64,000 bases of DNA from the NCBI RefSeq assembly GCF_021654035.1, contig NZ_JAJPDW010000005.1, positions 156,877-220,876 on the forward strand, given 5' to 3'. Origin of the DNA: Microbacterium aurantiacum. Lineage in GTDB: Bacteria > Actinomycetota > Actinomycetes > Actinomycetales > Microbacteriaceae. A program made the position numbers and the translations under genes. The notes under the pieces are model-generated. The model searched no databases and was not told the origin of the DNA. It worked only from the letters and a program-made list of their open reading frames with translations. This document shows positions 22,011-31,776 of this stretch, one piece after another. Position 1 is the stretch's first letter. Each line of letters opens with the position of its first letter.

Positions 22011-22691
22011 ATGTCCCCCCGCCTGATGTTCCCCGATCCGCTCGCGGCCGCCGATGTCCTGACCTTCTCCGGACGCGCCGCCGCCCTCGGTGACGGGAAC
22101 GTGCGTCTGAAGGCCGCGAACGGCGTCCTCGTGCTGTCCTCGGCACCGTTGGCGCCGCGGACGCTGCTGGACACCACGCCCACGGTCCTCGGGATGCGCG
22201 CGGTCGAGGTCGATGCCGAGCTCGTCTGCGACCTCGTGGTGGATGCCGCGGCTCTCGCGGCCGATGCCGGTGACCCCCGTGCGATCGTGCTGCCGGAGAC
22301 CGCCCGGACGGCGCCGTGGGCGGGCATCTCCGCGCCCGCCGGCGGATGGACGCGGATCGGGACGCTCCCCGCCTCCGTCCTGGCCGCGCGGGCGCAGTGG
22401 GGGATCGCCGCCGTGGCGGAATCCATGCCCGCAGACCCCGGTGAGGATGTCGTCCACACCGTGCGAGCGGCGGTGTGGGGCGAATCCGACACCGCCCTGC
22501 TCGACGTCGCGCGCGGTTGCGCGTTCGCGGCCTTCGCCCTGGGCTTCATCGCGGGCGAAGAGGAGGTGGCGGTGCGGACCGCGGGACCCTGGACCCGGCT
22601 GTCGTTCGCCCGCGGACACGTCCTGGTGCGCGGTTCCCGCCCGCCGGGACTCGGACCCGTGCGGAGCACCGGCTCGAGTGGGTCGCTCTGA
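22011..22691 (+). CDS. Conserved actinobacterial protein of unknown function
   Basis: 226 aa, Ala-rich, no signal peptide and no membrane segment. Starts MSPRLMFPDPLAAADVLTF and contains VRLKAANGVLVLSSAPLAPR, an alternating strand pattern, and a mid helical region FALGFIAGEEEVAVRTAGPW. It is not recognisable as any enzyme family from motifs. ATG start 7 nt after TAGTTT. Convergent with the truncated-haemoglobin gene: its stop (22689-22691) directly abuts that gene's stop (22692). The divergent partner is tesB. Confidence 0.72.
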   Translation: MSPRLMFPDPLAAADVLTFSGRAAALGDGNVRLKAANGVLVLSSAPLAPRTLLDTTPTVLGMRAVEVDAELVCDLVVDAAALAADAGDPRAIVLPETARTAPWAGISAPAGGWTRIGTLPASVLAARAQWGIAAVAESMPADPGEDVVHTVRAAVWGESDTALLDVARGCAFAAFALGFIAGEEEVAVRTAGPWTRLSFARGHVLVRGSRPPGLGPVRSTGSSGSL

Positions 22692-23117
22692 TCAGTCGCG
22701 ATCGAAGGTGTTGACCATCGCGTGCGCCGCTCGGTCGAGGTAGTCCCACAGGACCTCCTCGTGCATCGGCGACAGCTCCAGCGAATCCACCGCGTCCCGC
22801 ATGTGTCGCAGCCACCGCTCGCGCGCATCGGGGTTGACCCGGAACGGCGCGTGACGCATCCGCAGCCGCGGGTGCCCGCGTTGCGCGCTGTAGGTGCCCG
22901 GGCCGCCCCAGTACTGCTCCAGGAACAGCAGCAGACGCTCTTCCGCGGGGCCCAGGTCCTCTTCCGGGTACATCGGGCGCAACACCTCGTCCTCGGCGAC
23001 GCCCTCGTAGAACCGGCGCACCAGGCGCACGAAGGTCGGGTGTCCGCCGACCTGCTCGTAGAAGCTCGTGGGGGAATCGGCGTCCGGCGTCGCCGAATCG
23101 GTCGGGGGAGTGATCAT
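22692..23117 (-). CDS. Truncated haemoglobin (group II, GlbO-like)
   Basis: 141 aa globin of the truncated 2-on-2 type. [23 protein letters not shown] at the N-terminus, the EYWGGP-like block [10 protein letters not shown] typical of group II, and the proximal histidine region [13 protein letters not shown]. Such proteins bind O2/NO and protect respiration from nitrosative stress. ATG 23117 overlaps the stop of mscS by 4 nt (ATGA), so the two are one operon with mscS upstream. Confidence 0.92.
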   Translation of the reverse strand: MITPPTDSATPDADSPTSFYEQVGGHPTFVRLVRRFYEGVAEDEVLRPMYPEEDLGPAEERLLLFLEQYWGGPGTYSAQRGHPRLRMRHAPFRVNPDARERWLRHMRDAVDSLELSPMHEEVLWDYLDRAAHAMVNTFDRD

Positions 23118-24211
23118 GACGGTCCGTCTTCCTTGGGCGCCTCGGGCTTGAGCTTGGGTCGCCACTTCGGTCGGGGGGCGGGCACCTCGTCGGTCGCGGG
23201 CGGGAGAGGATTCGGTCGCGTGCGCGGCGGATTGGCCCCGCGCACCCTCTGGGCACCCTCGATCCCGGAGAGGAGCACCGAGTTCAGCTGCGGGACGGTC
23301 AGCCCCATCCCTTCGATCGCGCGCTTCAGGCGGACGCGCAGCTCCCGCCCCACGTCGTCCTTGGCGTTCGCGCGGGTCTTCATCACCAGGCGGATGACCA
23401 ACGTGTCGCCGGTGACCGATTCCAGTCCCCACACCTCCGGCTTGTCGACCGTCCGGGTCCGCCACTTCGGATCTTTCGCCAGCGCCTTGGCCGTGTCGAG
23501 CATGGTCGACTCGACCTCGTCGATGTCGGCGTCCGCGGGCACGGCGACGTCGATGATCACGCGCGACCACCCCTGCGAGAGGTTGCCGATCCGGAGGATC
23601 TCGCCGTTGCGCACGTACCAGAGTGTCCCGTTGGCGTCCCGTACGTGCGTCACGCGCACGCTGACGAACTCCACGATGCCGGTCGCGAGCCCGAGGTCGA
23701 CCACGTCGCCGATCCCCACCTGGTCCTCCGCGACGATGAAGATGCCGTTGAGGACGTCCTTGACGATGTTCTGCGCGCCGAATCCGAGCCCGGCGCCGAC
23801 GGCGGCGGTCAGGAGGGTCAGCGACCCCAGGGCGTTCGGCGCGAAGACGTTGACGATCAGCAGCAGTGCGATCACGACGATCGCGACGTTGACGATGTTG
23901 TGCAGGATCGACCCGAGCGTGCGTGTGCGCTGCACGACGCGCACCGACGCGAGCGGAGACCGCTCGAGCGCCTGCGTGTCGTCGACGTTGGCCTTGGACT
24001 TCGCGCCGCCGACGATGCGGTCGACCACCCGCCGGATGACGATCCGCAGGATCCAGGCGAGGAGGAGAGCCCCGACGATGATCCCGACCGCCGCGATCAG
24101 ATTCCTCCCGGCTTCGGTCAGGAAGGCGAGGACGTCGGTCCACCACTCCGGCGTGAGAGGCGTCTCGGGCGGCGCCTCCTCAGCGGCGAACACGGAAACG
24201 AGCGGCATCAT
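23114..24211 (-). CDS. Small-conductance mechanosensitive channel (MscS family)
   Basis: 365 aa. Three N-terminal membrane helices (about residues 30-55 and 95-150), the pore-lining helix with [22 protein letters not shown] followed by [19 protein letters not shown], then the beta and alpha/beta cytoplasmic domains. The C-terminus is a Pro/Arg/Lys-rich tail ([20 protein letters not shown]...). Opens under membrane tension to release solutes on hypo-osmotic shock. First gene of a two-gene operon with the globin. Confidence 0.93.
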   Translation of the reverse strand: MMPLVSVFAAEEAPPETPLTPEWWTDVLAFLTEAGRNLIAAVGIIVGALLLAWILRIVIRRVVDRIVGGAKSKANVDDTQALERSPLASVRVVQRTRTLGSILHNIVNVAIVVIALLLIVNVFAPNALGSLTLLTAAVGAGLGFGAQNIVKDVLNGIFIVAEDQVGIGDVVDLGLATGIVEFVSVRVTHVRDANGTLWYVRNGEILRIGNLSQGWSRVIIDVAVPADADIDEVESTMLDTAKALAKDPKWRTRTVDKPEVWGLESVTGDTLVIRLVMKTRANAKDDVGRELRVRLKRAIEGMGLTVPQLNSVLLSGIEGAQRVRGANPPRTRPNPLPPATDEVPAPRPKWRPKLKPEAPKEDGPS

Positions 24212-24274
24212 CGTCCCGAGTGTAGATCGTGCGCCTCGGCACCCGCTGGGCGGATGCCGAGGCGCACGCGATGG

Positions 24275-26821
24275 TCACTGGCCGTCGCGATCCTGCGCCG
24301 CGAGGGCCCGCTCGACGCCGGCGAGGTTCTCCTGGACCAGGCGACGCAGTGCGGGAGGGGCGTCCCGGTGCTCCGTCAGCCAGGCACGCGTCGCGTCGCG
24401 CAACGCCACATCGGCCAGCGGCGCCGGGTACAGTCCCACCACCAGATACTGAGCGATCTGATAGCTGCGCGACTCCCAGACCGGCAGGAGCATCTCGAAG
24501 TAGGGCGCCACCCACTCCGCGAGGACCTCGGTCCCGGCGGGGTGGACGAACCCGGCGGCCGCGGCGCGGATGATCGTGTTGGGTGCGTCCCGACGGGTCA
24601 CGAGCCGCTCCCAGGCGCCGGACTTCGCGGCGGACGTCGGCATCGCGGCCTTGGCCTGTGCCGCGAACTCGCCGCCCTTGGCGGTGTTGTCGGCCTCGAG
24701 GGCTTCGTCGACGGCGGCCTCGTCTGCCCGGCCGCCTGCGGCGAGGGAGACCAGGAGCGCCCAGGCGAGGTCGGTGTCGACGGACAGCCCGTCGATGACG
24801 AGGGATCCGTCCCGCAATCCCGCCACGCGGTCCCACTGGGCCGGCGTCGCCGCGGCCGAGGCGAAGGCGGTCGCGAACTGGAGCTGGCTGTCGCTGCCGG
24901 CCTCCGCGCTCTCGAGGAGTGTCCACAGTCCTTCGGCCACGCGCTCGCGGGTGGCCGCGCGCGCCTCCGGGGCCACGTAGGAGTTCGCGGCGAGCTGGAG
25001 CTGCGCGAGCGTCGTGCGAACGGTCGTGGACTCCGTCTCGGACCCGATGTTGCGCAGGACCAGGTCGACGTAGTCGGACGCCGCGGTCTCGGCATCCCGC
25101 GTCTGATCCCAGGCCGCGCCCCAGACCAGCGACCGCGCGAGGGGGTCGCTGATGTCGCGGAGGTGATCGATCGCCGTGGCGAGGGACCGCGCGTCGAGGC
25201 GGATCTTCGCGTAGGCGAGATCGTCGTCGTTGAGAAGCACCAGATCCGGACGGCGGCGCCCCTTCAGCTCCGGCACCTCGGTGAGATCACCGTCGACGTC
25301 GAGCTCGAGGCGGTGGACGCGCACCAGCGCGCCCTCCTGGAGATCGTAGAAGCCCACGGCGAGGCGGTGCGGGCGGATGGTGGGGTAGTCCGCGGGCGCG
25401 GTCTGGACGATCGCGAAACGCGTGATCACGCCATCCGCATCCGTGACGATCTCGGGCGACAGGGTGTTGACCCCGGCCGTCTCCAGCCACTTCTTCGACC
25501 AGCCGGTCAGCTCCCGCCCGCTGGTCGCTTCGAGCTCGACGAGGAGGTCCGACAGCTCGGTGTTGGACCACTCGTTCTTGCGGAAGTAGGCGCCCACGCC
25601 GGCAAAGAAGGCGTCGATGCCGACCCAGGCGGCGAGCTGCTTGAGGACCGACCCGCCCTTGGCATAGGTGATGCCGTCGAAGTTGACCTGCACGTCCTCG
25701 AGGTCGTTGATCTCAGCGACCACGGGGTGCGTGGAGGGAAGCTGGTCCTGGCGGTAGGCCCACGTCTTCTCCATCGCGTTGAAGGTGGTCCAGGCCTCGG
25801 TCCACTCCGTCGCCTCGGCCGTGGCGATGGTGGAGGCCCACTCCGCGAACGACTCGTTGAGCCACAGCCCGTCCCACCACTTCATGGTGACGAGGTCGCC
25901 GAACCACATGTGGGCGAGCTCGTGGAGGATCGTGACGACCCGACGCTCGCGCACCGCGTCGGTGACCTTGGATCGGAAGACGTACGTCTCGGTGAAGGTC
26001 ACCGCTCCCGCGTTCTCCATCGCACCGGCGTTGAACTCCGGGACGAAGAGCTGGTCGTACTTTGCGAAGGGGTAGGGGTAGCCGAACTTCTCCTCGAAGT
26101 AGGCGAAGCCCTGACGGGTCTTGTCGAAGACGTAGTCCGCGTCGAGGTGCTCCCACAGGCTCTTTCGCGCGTAGACGCCCAGCGGGATCTCCCGGCCGTC
26201 GGAGCTGGTGAGGCTCGAGAAGACGGACTCGTACGGTCCGGCGACGAGGGCGGTGATGTAGGAGGAGATCCGCGGCGTCGGCTCGAAGCGCCATGTCGCC
26301 CGCCCGTCCCCGTGGTCCTCGGGGGTGGGGGTGGGCGAGTTGGAGACGACCTTCCAGGCCGCGGGGGCGGTCACCGTGAACCGGAAGGACGCCTTCAGAT
26401 CCGGCTGCTCGAAGACCGCGTACATCCGGCGCGAGTCGGGCACCTCGAACTGCGAGTAGAGGTAGACCTCGTCATCGACCGGATCGACGAAGCGATGCAG
26501 TCCCTCGCCGGTGTTGGTGTACTCGCAGTCCGCGTCGATGACGAGCTCGTTGTCCGCGGCGAGATCGGACAGCGCGATCCGCGAGTCCGCGAACGCCGCG
26601 GCGGCATCAATCGATCGCCCGTTCAGCGTGATCTCGCGGACGTCGCGCGCGATGAGGTCGATGAAGGTGGATGCGCCGGGGGTGGCCGCGAAGCGGACCG
26701 TAGTCCGTGAGCCGAACACCTCGGGCCCCGTCGTCAGGTCCAGGACCACGTCGTAGGACGCGGTGTCGACGATCGCGCGGCGCTCCTGCGCCTCCAGGCG
26801 GGTGAGGTTCTCTCCAGGCAC
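24275..26821 (-). CDS. pepN: Aminopeptidase N (M1 family)
   Basis: 848 aa zinc aminopeptidase removing N-terminal residues from peptides in the cytoplasm. GAMENAG exopeptidase motif followed by the zinc site HELAHMWFGD near residue 298 with the downstream Glu in WLNESFAEWAS. The C-terminal ERAP1-like helical domain occupies about residues 500-840. Length is typical of actinobacterial PepN. GTG start at 26821 with GGGAG 9-10 nt upstream. Divergent from hemH with 125 nt between starts, which must hold both promoters. Confidence 0.95.
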   Translation of the reverse strand: MPGENLTRLEAQERRAIVDTASYDVVLDLTTGPEVFGSRTTVRFAATPGASTFIDLIARDVREITLNGRSIDAAAAFADSRIALSDLAADNELVIDADCEYTNTGEGLHRFVDPVDDEVYLYSQFEVPDSRRMYAVFEQPDLKASFRFTVTAPAAWKVVSNSPTPTPEDHGDGRATWRFEPTPRISSYITALVAGPYESVFSSLTSSDGREIPLGVYARKSLWEHLDADYVFDKTRQGFAYFEEKFGYPYPFAKYDQLFVPEFNAGAMENAGAVTFTETYVFRSKVTDAVRERRVVTILHELAHMWFGDLVTMKWWDGLWLNESFAEWASTIATAEATEWTEAWTTFNAMEKTWAYRQDQLPSTHPVVAEINDLEDVQVNFDGITYAKGGSVLKQLAAWVGIDAFFAGVGAYFRKNEWSNTELSDLLVELEATSGRELTGWSKKWLETAGVNTLSPEIVTDADGVITRFAIVQTAPADYPTIRPHRLAVGFYDLQEGALVRVHRLELDVDGDLTEVPELKGRRRPDLVLLNDDDLAYAKIRLDARSLATAIDHLRDISDPLARSLVWGAAWDQTRDAETAASDYVDLVLRNIGSETESTTVRTTLAQLQLAANSYVAPEARAATRERVAEGLWTLLESAEAGSDSQLQFATAFASAAATPAQWDRVAGLRDGSLVIDGLSVDTDLAWALLVSLAAGGRADEAAVDEALEADNTAKGGEFAAQAKAAMPTSAAKSGAWERLVTRRDAPNTIIRAAAAGFVHPAGTEVLAEWVAPYFEMLLPVWESRSYQIAQYLVVGLYPAPLADVALRDATRAWLTEHRDAPPALRRLVQENLAGVERALAAQDRDGQ

Positions 26822-26946
26822 TGTGGTTCTGCTCCCATGGGTGAGGGTGAGGGGGACCGCGCCGGCGCTGCTGGCTCCGACGGCAACCGTGCCAGCCTAC
26901 GCCAGCAGACGGCGCCACCCTCCGTACACGGTGAGAGGATTACCGG

Positions 26947-28143
26947 GTGAGTTCGACTGAGCAGCTGGTCTCGTACGCCTCGGATGCTGCGGCATCCGGT
27001 CCCGCCCACGTCGAGGTCCCCGTGGCCTACGACGCGATCCTCCTCGCCGGGTTCGGAGGACCCGAGGGGCAGGAGGACGTGATCCCGTTCCTGCGCAACG
27101 TCACGCGCGGCCGCGGAATCCCGGACGAACGCCTCGAAGAGGTGGCGCATCACTACCGTCACTTCGGTGGTGTCAGCCCCATCAACGCGCAGAACCGCGC
27201 GTTGAAGGCCGCCCTCGAGGAAGAGCTCGCCCGGCGCGGGCTCCGCCTCCCGGTGTACTGGGGCAATCGCAACTGGGCGCCGTACCTCACCGAAGCGGTC
27301 ACCGAGGCGGCGGATGCCGGGCACACCACGCTCCTGGGCCTGGCGACGAGCGCATACTCGTCCTTCTCCAGCTGCCGCCAGTACCGCGAGGACTTCGCCC
27401 GCGCGCTCGAGGACTCTGGCCTCGCCGACACCGTCACCATCGACAAGGTGCGCCAGTACTTCGACCACCCGGGCTTCGTGCAGCCGTTCATCGACGGCGT
27501 GCGGGACGCGGTGGCGGGATTCCTCGCCGACGGCGTCCCCGCGGCATCCGTGCATGTGCTGTTCTCCACGCACAGCATCCCCACCGCCGACGCGCAGCGT
27601 TCCGGCCCCCGCGAGGGCGATCCTCGCCACCGTGACTTCGGCGAGGGCGGAGCGTACGCGGCCCAGCACCTGGCCGTCGCGGAGGTCGTCATGGCGGCCG
27701 TCGCCGCGGAAGTCCCCGAGGCCGCGGACGTCTCGTGGGAGCTGGTCTACCAGTCGCGCTCGGGCCCGCCCACGCAGCCCTGGCTGGAGCCGGACGTGTG
27801 CGACGTCATCGAGGAGCTGCCCGGTCGCGGAGCCCGGGCCGTCGCCATTGTCCCGGTCGGATTCATGAGCGACCACATGGAGGTCATGTGGGATCTGGAC
27901 ACCGAGGCGCTCGAGGCCGCGGAAGCGGCGGGTCTGCGCGCCGTCCGCACGCCGACGCCCGGCATCGACCCGGTCTTCGTGTCCGGGCTTGTGGACCTGG
28001 TCGAGGAGCGGCTGAACGGCACGCCCGCGGGGGACCGCCCGCACAAGACGGATCTGGGGCCCTGGTTCGACGTGTGCCGGACCGCGTGCTGCGAGAACGT
28101 CCGTGCGGGCTTCAAGCCCGCGGCGTCCGGACTGAAACCGTGA
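26947..28143 (+). CDS. hemH: Ferrochelatase (probably coproporphyrin III ferrochelatase)
   Basis: 398 aa. Inserts Fe2+ into porphyrin; in actinobacteria the substrate is expected to be coproporphyrin III. YDAILLAGFGGPEGQEDV and HHYRHFGGVSPIN at the N-terminus; the conserved His in VLFSTHSIPTAD; and QSRSGPPTQPWLEPDV. Cysteines matching the [2Fe-2S] site of the mycobacterial enzyme are present: one in SFSSCRQYRED and three in DVCRTACCENVRAG near the C-terminus. The ~25 residues before YDAILL are an N-terminal extension. GTG start 6 nt after GAGGAT: probably leaderless. Confidence 0.94.
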   Translation: MSSTEQLVSYASDAAASGPAHVEVPVAYDAILLAGFGGPEGQEDVIPFLRNVTRGRGIPDERLEEVAHHYRHFGGVSPINAQNRALKAALEEELARRGLRLPVYWGNRNWAPYLTEAVTEAADAGHTTLLGLATSAYSSFSSCRQYREDFARALEDSGLADTVTIDKVRQYFDHPGFVQPFIDGVRDAVAGFLADGVPAASVHVLFSTHSIPTADAQRSGPREGDPRHRDFGEGGAYAAQHLAVAEVVMAAVAAEVPEAADVSWELVYQSRSGPPTQPWLEPDVCDVIEELPGRGARAVAIVPVGFMSDHMEVMWDLDTEALEAAEAAGLRAVRTPTPGIDPVFVSGLVDLVEERLNGTPAGDRPHKTDLGPWFDVCRTACCENVRAGFKPAASGLKP

Positions 28144-28179
28144 CCGGTCGACGGTTCCCGGCTCTCTAGGATGAGGCCC

Positions 28180-28725
28180 ATGCGTATCCACATCGCCACC
28201 GATCACGCGGGGTTGGAGTTCTCCACTCAGCTGCAGCACCACCTCGCCGAGCAGGGTCACGAGGTCATCGACCACGGGCCGCTGGACTACGACCCGCTCG
28301 ACGACTACCCCGCCTTCTGCATCCGCGCCGCCCAGGCGGTGGTCCGCGACCAGGAGTCCGGGATCGCAGCCCTCGGTGTGGTCTTCGGCGGTTCCGGCAA
28401 CGGTGAGCAGATCGCGGCGAACAAGGTGCGCGGAGTACGCGCCGCGCTGGCGTGGAGTCTTGCGACGGCCGAGCTCGCGCGGGAGCACAACGACGCGAAC
28501 GTGATCGCGATCGGCGCACGTCAGCACACCTTCGCCGAGGCCGCATCCTTCATCGACGCGTTCATCGCGACGCCGTTCTCGGGGGAGGAGCGTCACGTCC
28601 GTCGCATCGGACAGCTAGCCGCCTACGAGATCGACGGCTCCCTCGCGCCGGATCCGCGGGCCGACAGCTCCGCAGCGGACGTCCTCGACGCACCGAACAG
28701 CTCGTTCGACCCCGAGGCGGGCTGA
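28180..28725 (+). CDS. rpiB: Ribose-5-phosphate isomerase RpiB-like (RpiB/LacAB family)
   Basis: 181 aa. Interconverts ribose-5-phosphate and ribulose-5-phosphate. MRIHIATDHAGLEF (N-terminal phosphate-binding), GVVFGGSGNGEQIAANKV with the active-site region, and AREHNDANVIAIGAR. In place of the catalytic Cys of E. coli RpiB, actinobacterial members carry Glu (here in SGNGEQ), as in the mycobacterial enzyme. The C-terminal ~30 residues are a low-complexity tail. ATG 28180 chosen over an in-frame ATG three codons upstream because TAGGAT (28167-28172) leaves 7 nt to it and MRIHIATDH is the family start. Confidence 0.9.
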   Translation: MRIHIATDHAGLEFSTQLQHHLAEQGHEVIDHGPLDYDPLDDYPAFCIRAAQAVVRDQESGIAALGVVFGGSGNGEQIAANKVRGVRAALAWSLATAELAREHNDANVIAIGARQHTFAEAASFIDAFIATPFSGEERHVRRIGQLAAYEIDGSLAPDPRADSSAADVLDAPNSSFDPEAG

Positions 28726-28730
28726 ACCGG

Positions 28731-29729
28731 ATGCCGGAGGGGCACTCCGTCCACCGCATCGCCCGGCAGTTCGCGCGGAACTTCGTCGACCAGACCGTCG
28801 CCGCGTCGAGTCCCCAGGGCCGCTTCGCCGACGGTGCCGCCCTCCTGGACGGCCGGCGCATGACGACGGTGCGCGCAGTCGGCAAGCAGATGTTCGCCGA
28901 GTTCACCGACGACGTGTGGCTCCGCGTGCACCTCGGGATGTACGGGGCCTGGGACTTCGCCGGCGAGATCGAGGCGGATCCCACGATCGCCGCCGCGAAC
29001 GGCCGCATGGGGCAGACCAATCAGCGGGGTGTGCCCATGGAGGAGCCGATCCTCGACGAGGCGGGGGAGAACTCCCTCGCGTCGATCGGCGCGCCGCGGC
29101 GGGCCCGCGTCCACGTGCGGATGTCGGAACAGACCACCGGGCTCGCCGACGGGGACGCCGACTTCCCCCCGCCGGTGGTCGGGCAGGTGAGGCTCCGCCT
29201 GCTCACGGAGCGGACATGTGCGGATCTGCGCGGCCCGACCGCCTGCCAGATCCAGGATCCCGACGAGGTGCTCGCCTCCATCGCGAAGCTCGGCCCCGAT
29301 CCCCTCGTGGGGGACCCTCATGAGGGGGAGGATCGTTTCGTGGCGGTGGCGTCCCGCAAGCCCACCGCGATCGGTCTCGTGCTCATGGACCAGGCCGTCA
29401 TCAGCGGGATCGGCAACGTGTACCGCGCCGAACTCCTCTTCCGCGCGCGTCTGAATCCGCATACGCCCGGTCGAGACGTCCCCGTCGAGCTGCTGCGCGA
29501 GCTGTGGCGCGACTGGGTCCGACTCCTCGCGATCGGCGTCGAGACGGGCCAGATGATGACGATGGACGATCTGTCCCCCGAGGATCACCGTCGCGCGATG
29601 GCGCACCGCGACGATCGTCACTGGGTCTACCACCGCGCCGGTCTGCCGTGTCGCGTGTGCGGGACGAATGTGGTCGTGGAAGAGGCGGCTGGCCGCAAGC
29701 TCTACTGGTGTCCGTCGTGCCAGGCGTGA
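28731..29729 (+). CDS. Fpg/Nei family DNA glycosylase (endonuclease VIII-like)
   Basis: 332 aa base-excision repair glycosylase/AP lyase. N-terminal MPEGHSVHR carries the catalytic Pro2-Glu3; MPEGH is typical of the Nei branch. Other blocks: LRVHLGMYGAW, the H2TH region ISGIGNVYRAELLFRARLNP, and a C-terminal zinc finger CRVC ... WCPSC. An insertion around residues 90-150 lengthens the protein relative to E. coli Nei (263 aa). Starts 5 nt after the rpiB stop, so probably co-transcribed. Confidence 0.92.
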   Translation: MPEGHSVHRIARQFARNFVDQTVAASSPQGRFADGAALLDGRRMTTVRAVGKQMFAEFTDDVWLRVHLGMYGAWDFAGEIEADPTIAAANGRMGQTNQRGVPMEEPILDEAGENSLASIGAPRRARVHVRMSEQTTGLADGDADFPPPVVGQVRLRLLTERTCADLRGPTACQIQDPDEVLASIAKLGPDPLVGDPHEGEDRFVAVASRKPTAIGLVLMDQAVISGIGNVYRAELLFRARLNPHTPGRDVPVELLRELWRDWVRLLAIGVETGQMMTMDDLSPEDHRRAMAHRDDRHWVYHRAGLPCRVCGTNVVVEEAAGRKLYWCPSCQA

Positions 29730-29784
29730 GTGCGAGGAGCCCTCAGCTCCGCCGCGCATGCGTCGGCGCACGAGGAGCCGCACG

Positions 29785-31290
29785 ATGAGCCCCGACCGCG
29801 GTGCCGCGGTCCGCGTCATCGCCGACGTCCGTCTTCGTGCCGCGGAGCGCACCGATCCCTTCGAGGACGACCTCGTCGACGTCCATCTTTCGGACGGCCT
29901 CGTCGTCGACATCGCTCCGGCCGGCGCGCTGCCGCGCACGGGGGCCGTCCTCGACGGAGAGGGACGCTTCCTCATCCCGGGCCTCTGGGACCACCACGTC
30001 CACGTCACCCAGTGGGCCCTGGTCGCGCAGCGGACCGCGCTGCACGCCGCGGCATCCGCTCGGGCGGCGGCCGAGCTCATGGGGCGCGCCCCCGTCCTCG
30101 GAGACGGGCGACGCGTCGGCAACGGCTTCCGCGACGCCCTCTGGCCGGATGAGCCGACACGTGCCCTGCTGGACGCCGCCACCGGTGATGTGCCCAGCTA
30201 TCTCATCAACGCCGATGTGCACAGCGTGTGGTTGAACTCCGCCGCGTTCCGACGCGAGGGCATCGCCCCCACGGACGACGGGATGCTGCGCGAAGAACCG
30301 GCGTTCGAGATCTCGCGACGCCTCAATGCGGTCGAGCCGTCCGAATCCGACCGTCTCGTATCGGACATGGCGCGGCGCGCCGCAGCGCGCGGCGTCGTGG
30401 GGATCGTCGACCTCGACATGGCCTGGAACGAAGAGGCCTGGGCGCGCCGTGCGCGGGCCGGGTTCGACGCGCTGCACGTCGAGTTCGGCATCTATCCCGG
30501 CTGGCTCGACCGTGCGATCGCGGAGGGTCTCCGCACGGGCGAACCGGCGCGCGGGGGAGGGTCAGACCTCGTCCGGGTCGGACCGCTCAAGGTCATCACC
30601 GACGGTTCTCTGGGGACGCGCACCGCCGCGTGCTCGCACCCGTATCCGGGCCCTCTTGACGGTCGTGGAGCTCTGACGGTCGGACCCGACGAGCTCAGGG
30701 ATCTCATGACGCGCGCCGCCGGCGCGGGTCTCGCGTGCGCGATCCACGCGATCGGCGATGTCGCCAACTCCCACGCCCTCGACGTGTTCGCCGCGACGGG
30801 AGCCTGGGGGACCATCGAGCACGCGCAGCTGGTGGCGCACGCGGACATCCCGCGTTTCGCACGGTTGGGAGTGGGCGCGAGCGTCCAGCCGGAGCACGCG
30901 CTGGATGATCGGGACCTCACGGACCGGCTCTGGGCGGGCCAGACGGCCCAGCCCTATCCGCTGCGCGCACTCTCGGATGCCGGGGCGAACCTGCTGTTCG
31001 GATCGGATGCGCCGGTGTCGGCGCTCGATCCCTGGGCCGCCATCGCCGCAGCCGTGCACCGGACGCGGGACGGGCGCGACGCGTGGCAGGGGAGCGAGCG
31101 GATCGATCCGCTCACCGCCCTCGCCGCGTCCACGCACGGCGGGTCCCAGTCGCCGCAGCGCATCGAGCCGGGCGCACCCGCCGATCTGGCGCTGTGCGAC
31201 ACCGACCCGGTGGCTGCGGACGACGCGGCCCTGCGGGCGACACGCGTGTCGGCGACCCTCCTCCGAGGACGCCTCACGCACGTCGCGTGA
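29785..31290 (+). CDS. Amidohydrolase family protein (YtcJ/TIM-barrel type)
   Basis: 501 aa metal-dependent hydrolase. LIPGLWDHHVHVTQW (HxH metal site, about residue 70), VGPLKVITDGSLGTRTAAC, AIHAIGDVANSHALD, WGTIEHAQLV, and FGSDAPVSALDPWAAI with the final Asp, matching YtcJ-like members of the superfamily. The small composite beta domain encloses the barrel at both ends. Substrate not predictable. ATG 29785 is preceded by GAGGAG. Back-to-back with dps: the two stops are directly adjacent (31288-31290 / 31291-31293). Confidence 0.88.
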   Translation: MSPDRGAAVRVIADVRLRAAERTDPFEDDLVDVHLSDGLVVDIAPAGALPRTGAVLDGEGRFLIPGLWDHHVHVTQWALVAQRTALHAAASARAAAELMGRAPVLGDGRRVGNGFRDALWPDEPTRALLDAATGDVPSYLINADVHSVWLNSAAFRREGIAPTDDGMLREEPAFEISRRLNAVEPSESDRLVSDMARRAAARGVVGIVDLDMAWNEEAWARRARAGFDALHVEFGIYPGWLDRAIAEGLRTGEPARGGGSDLVRVGPLKVITDGSLGTRTAACSHPYPGPLDGRGALTVGPDELRDLMTRAAGAGLACAIHAIGDVANSHALDVFAATGAWGTIEHAQLVAHADIPRFARLGVGASVQPEHALDDRDLTDRLWAGQTAQPYPLRALSDAGANLLFGSDAPVSALDPWAAIAAAVHRTRDGRDAWQGSERIDPLTALAASTHGGSQSPQRIEPGAPADLALCDTDPVAADDAALRATRVSATLLRGRLTHVA

Positions 31291-31776
31291 TCACTCCGCC
31301 ACGTGGGCGAAGAGGAACCACCGGTCCTTCTCGATCGTCTGCATGATCGCGATCGCGATGTCCTGGCTGGTCAGATCGAACTCGTCGAGACCGTCGATGG
31401 CGGCCTTGAGGTCGGCGATCACGGCGTCCATGTCGGCGATGACCGCGCGCACCGTGTCCTGCCACGGGGCGAAGCCTGCCGCGACCGCGGTGGGTGCCGA
31501 CTTCTCCGCCACCGTGGCGGCCCGGGCGTCGACCGGGAGCCCGAGGGCGACGATGCGCTCCGCGGCGCTGTCGGCACCGGCCTGGGCATTGGCGACGATG
31601 GTATCCAGCAGCTCGTGGATCGCGATGAAGTTGGCGCCGCGGACGTTCCAGTGCGCCTGCTTGCCGTTGACACCGAGGGCCTGCAGGCCCAGGACGACCG
31701 GTGTCAGGAACTGCGCGGCGGCGGACGCGGCGGTGGGGTCGGCGGCGGTAGCGGGGGTGGTCTGCGTGTTGCTCAT
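31291..31776 (-). CDS. dps: DNA starvation/stationary phase protection protein Dps
   Basis: 161 aa ferritin-like protein that oxidises and stores iron and shields DNA. The ferroxidase-site residues are in QAHWNVRGANFIAIHELLD (His, Asp-like and Glu positions), followed by EKDRWFLFAH in the last helix. An Ala/Thr-rich N-terminal tail of about 20 residues precedes the four-helix bundle. GGAGG lies 7 nt before ATG 31776. No OxyR or IdeR box was recognised in the 178-nt gap upstream, which also holds the acyltransferase promoter. Confidence 0.95.
   Translation of the reverse strand: MSNTQTTPATAADPTAASAAAQFLTPVVLGLQALGVNGKQAHWNVRGANFIAIHELLDTIVANAQAGADSAAERIVALGLPVDARAATVAEKSAPTAVAAGFAPWQDTVRAVIADMDAVIADLKAAIDGLDEFDLTSQDIAIAIMQTIEKDRWFLFAHVAE

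Noticed and set aside
23645..26710. A 1021-codon plus-strand open frame opposite mscS and pepN
   Set aside because: Antisense shadow of pepN; pepN has full M1 motifs on the minus strand.
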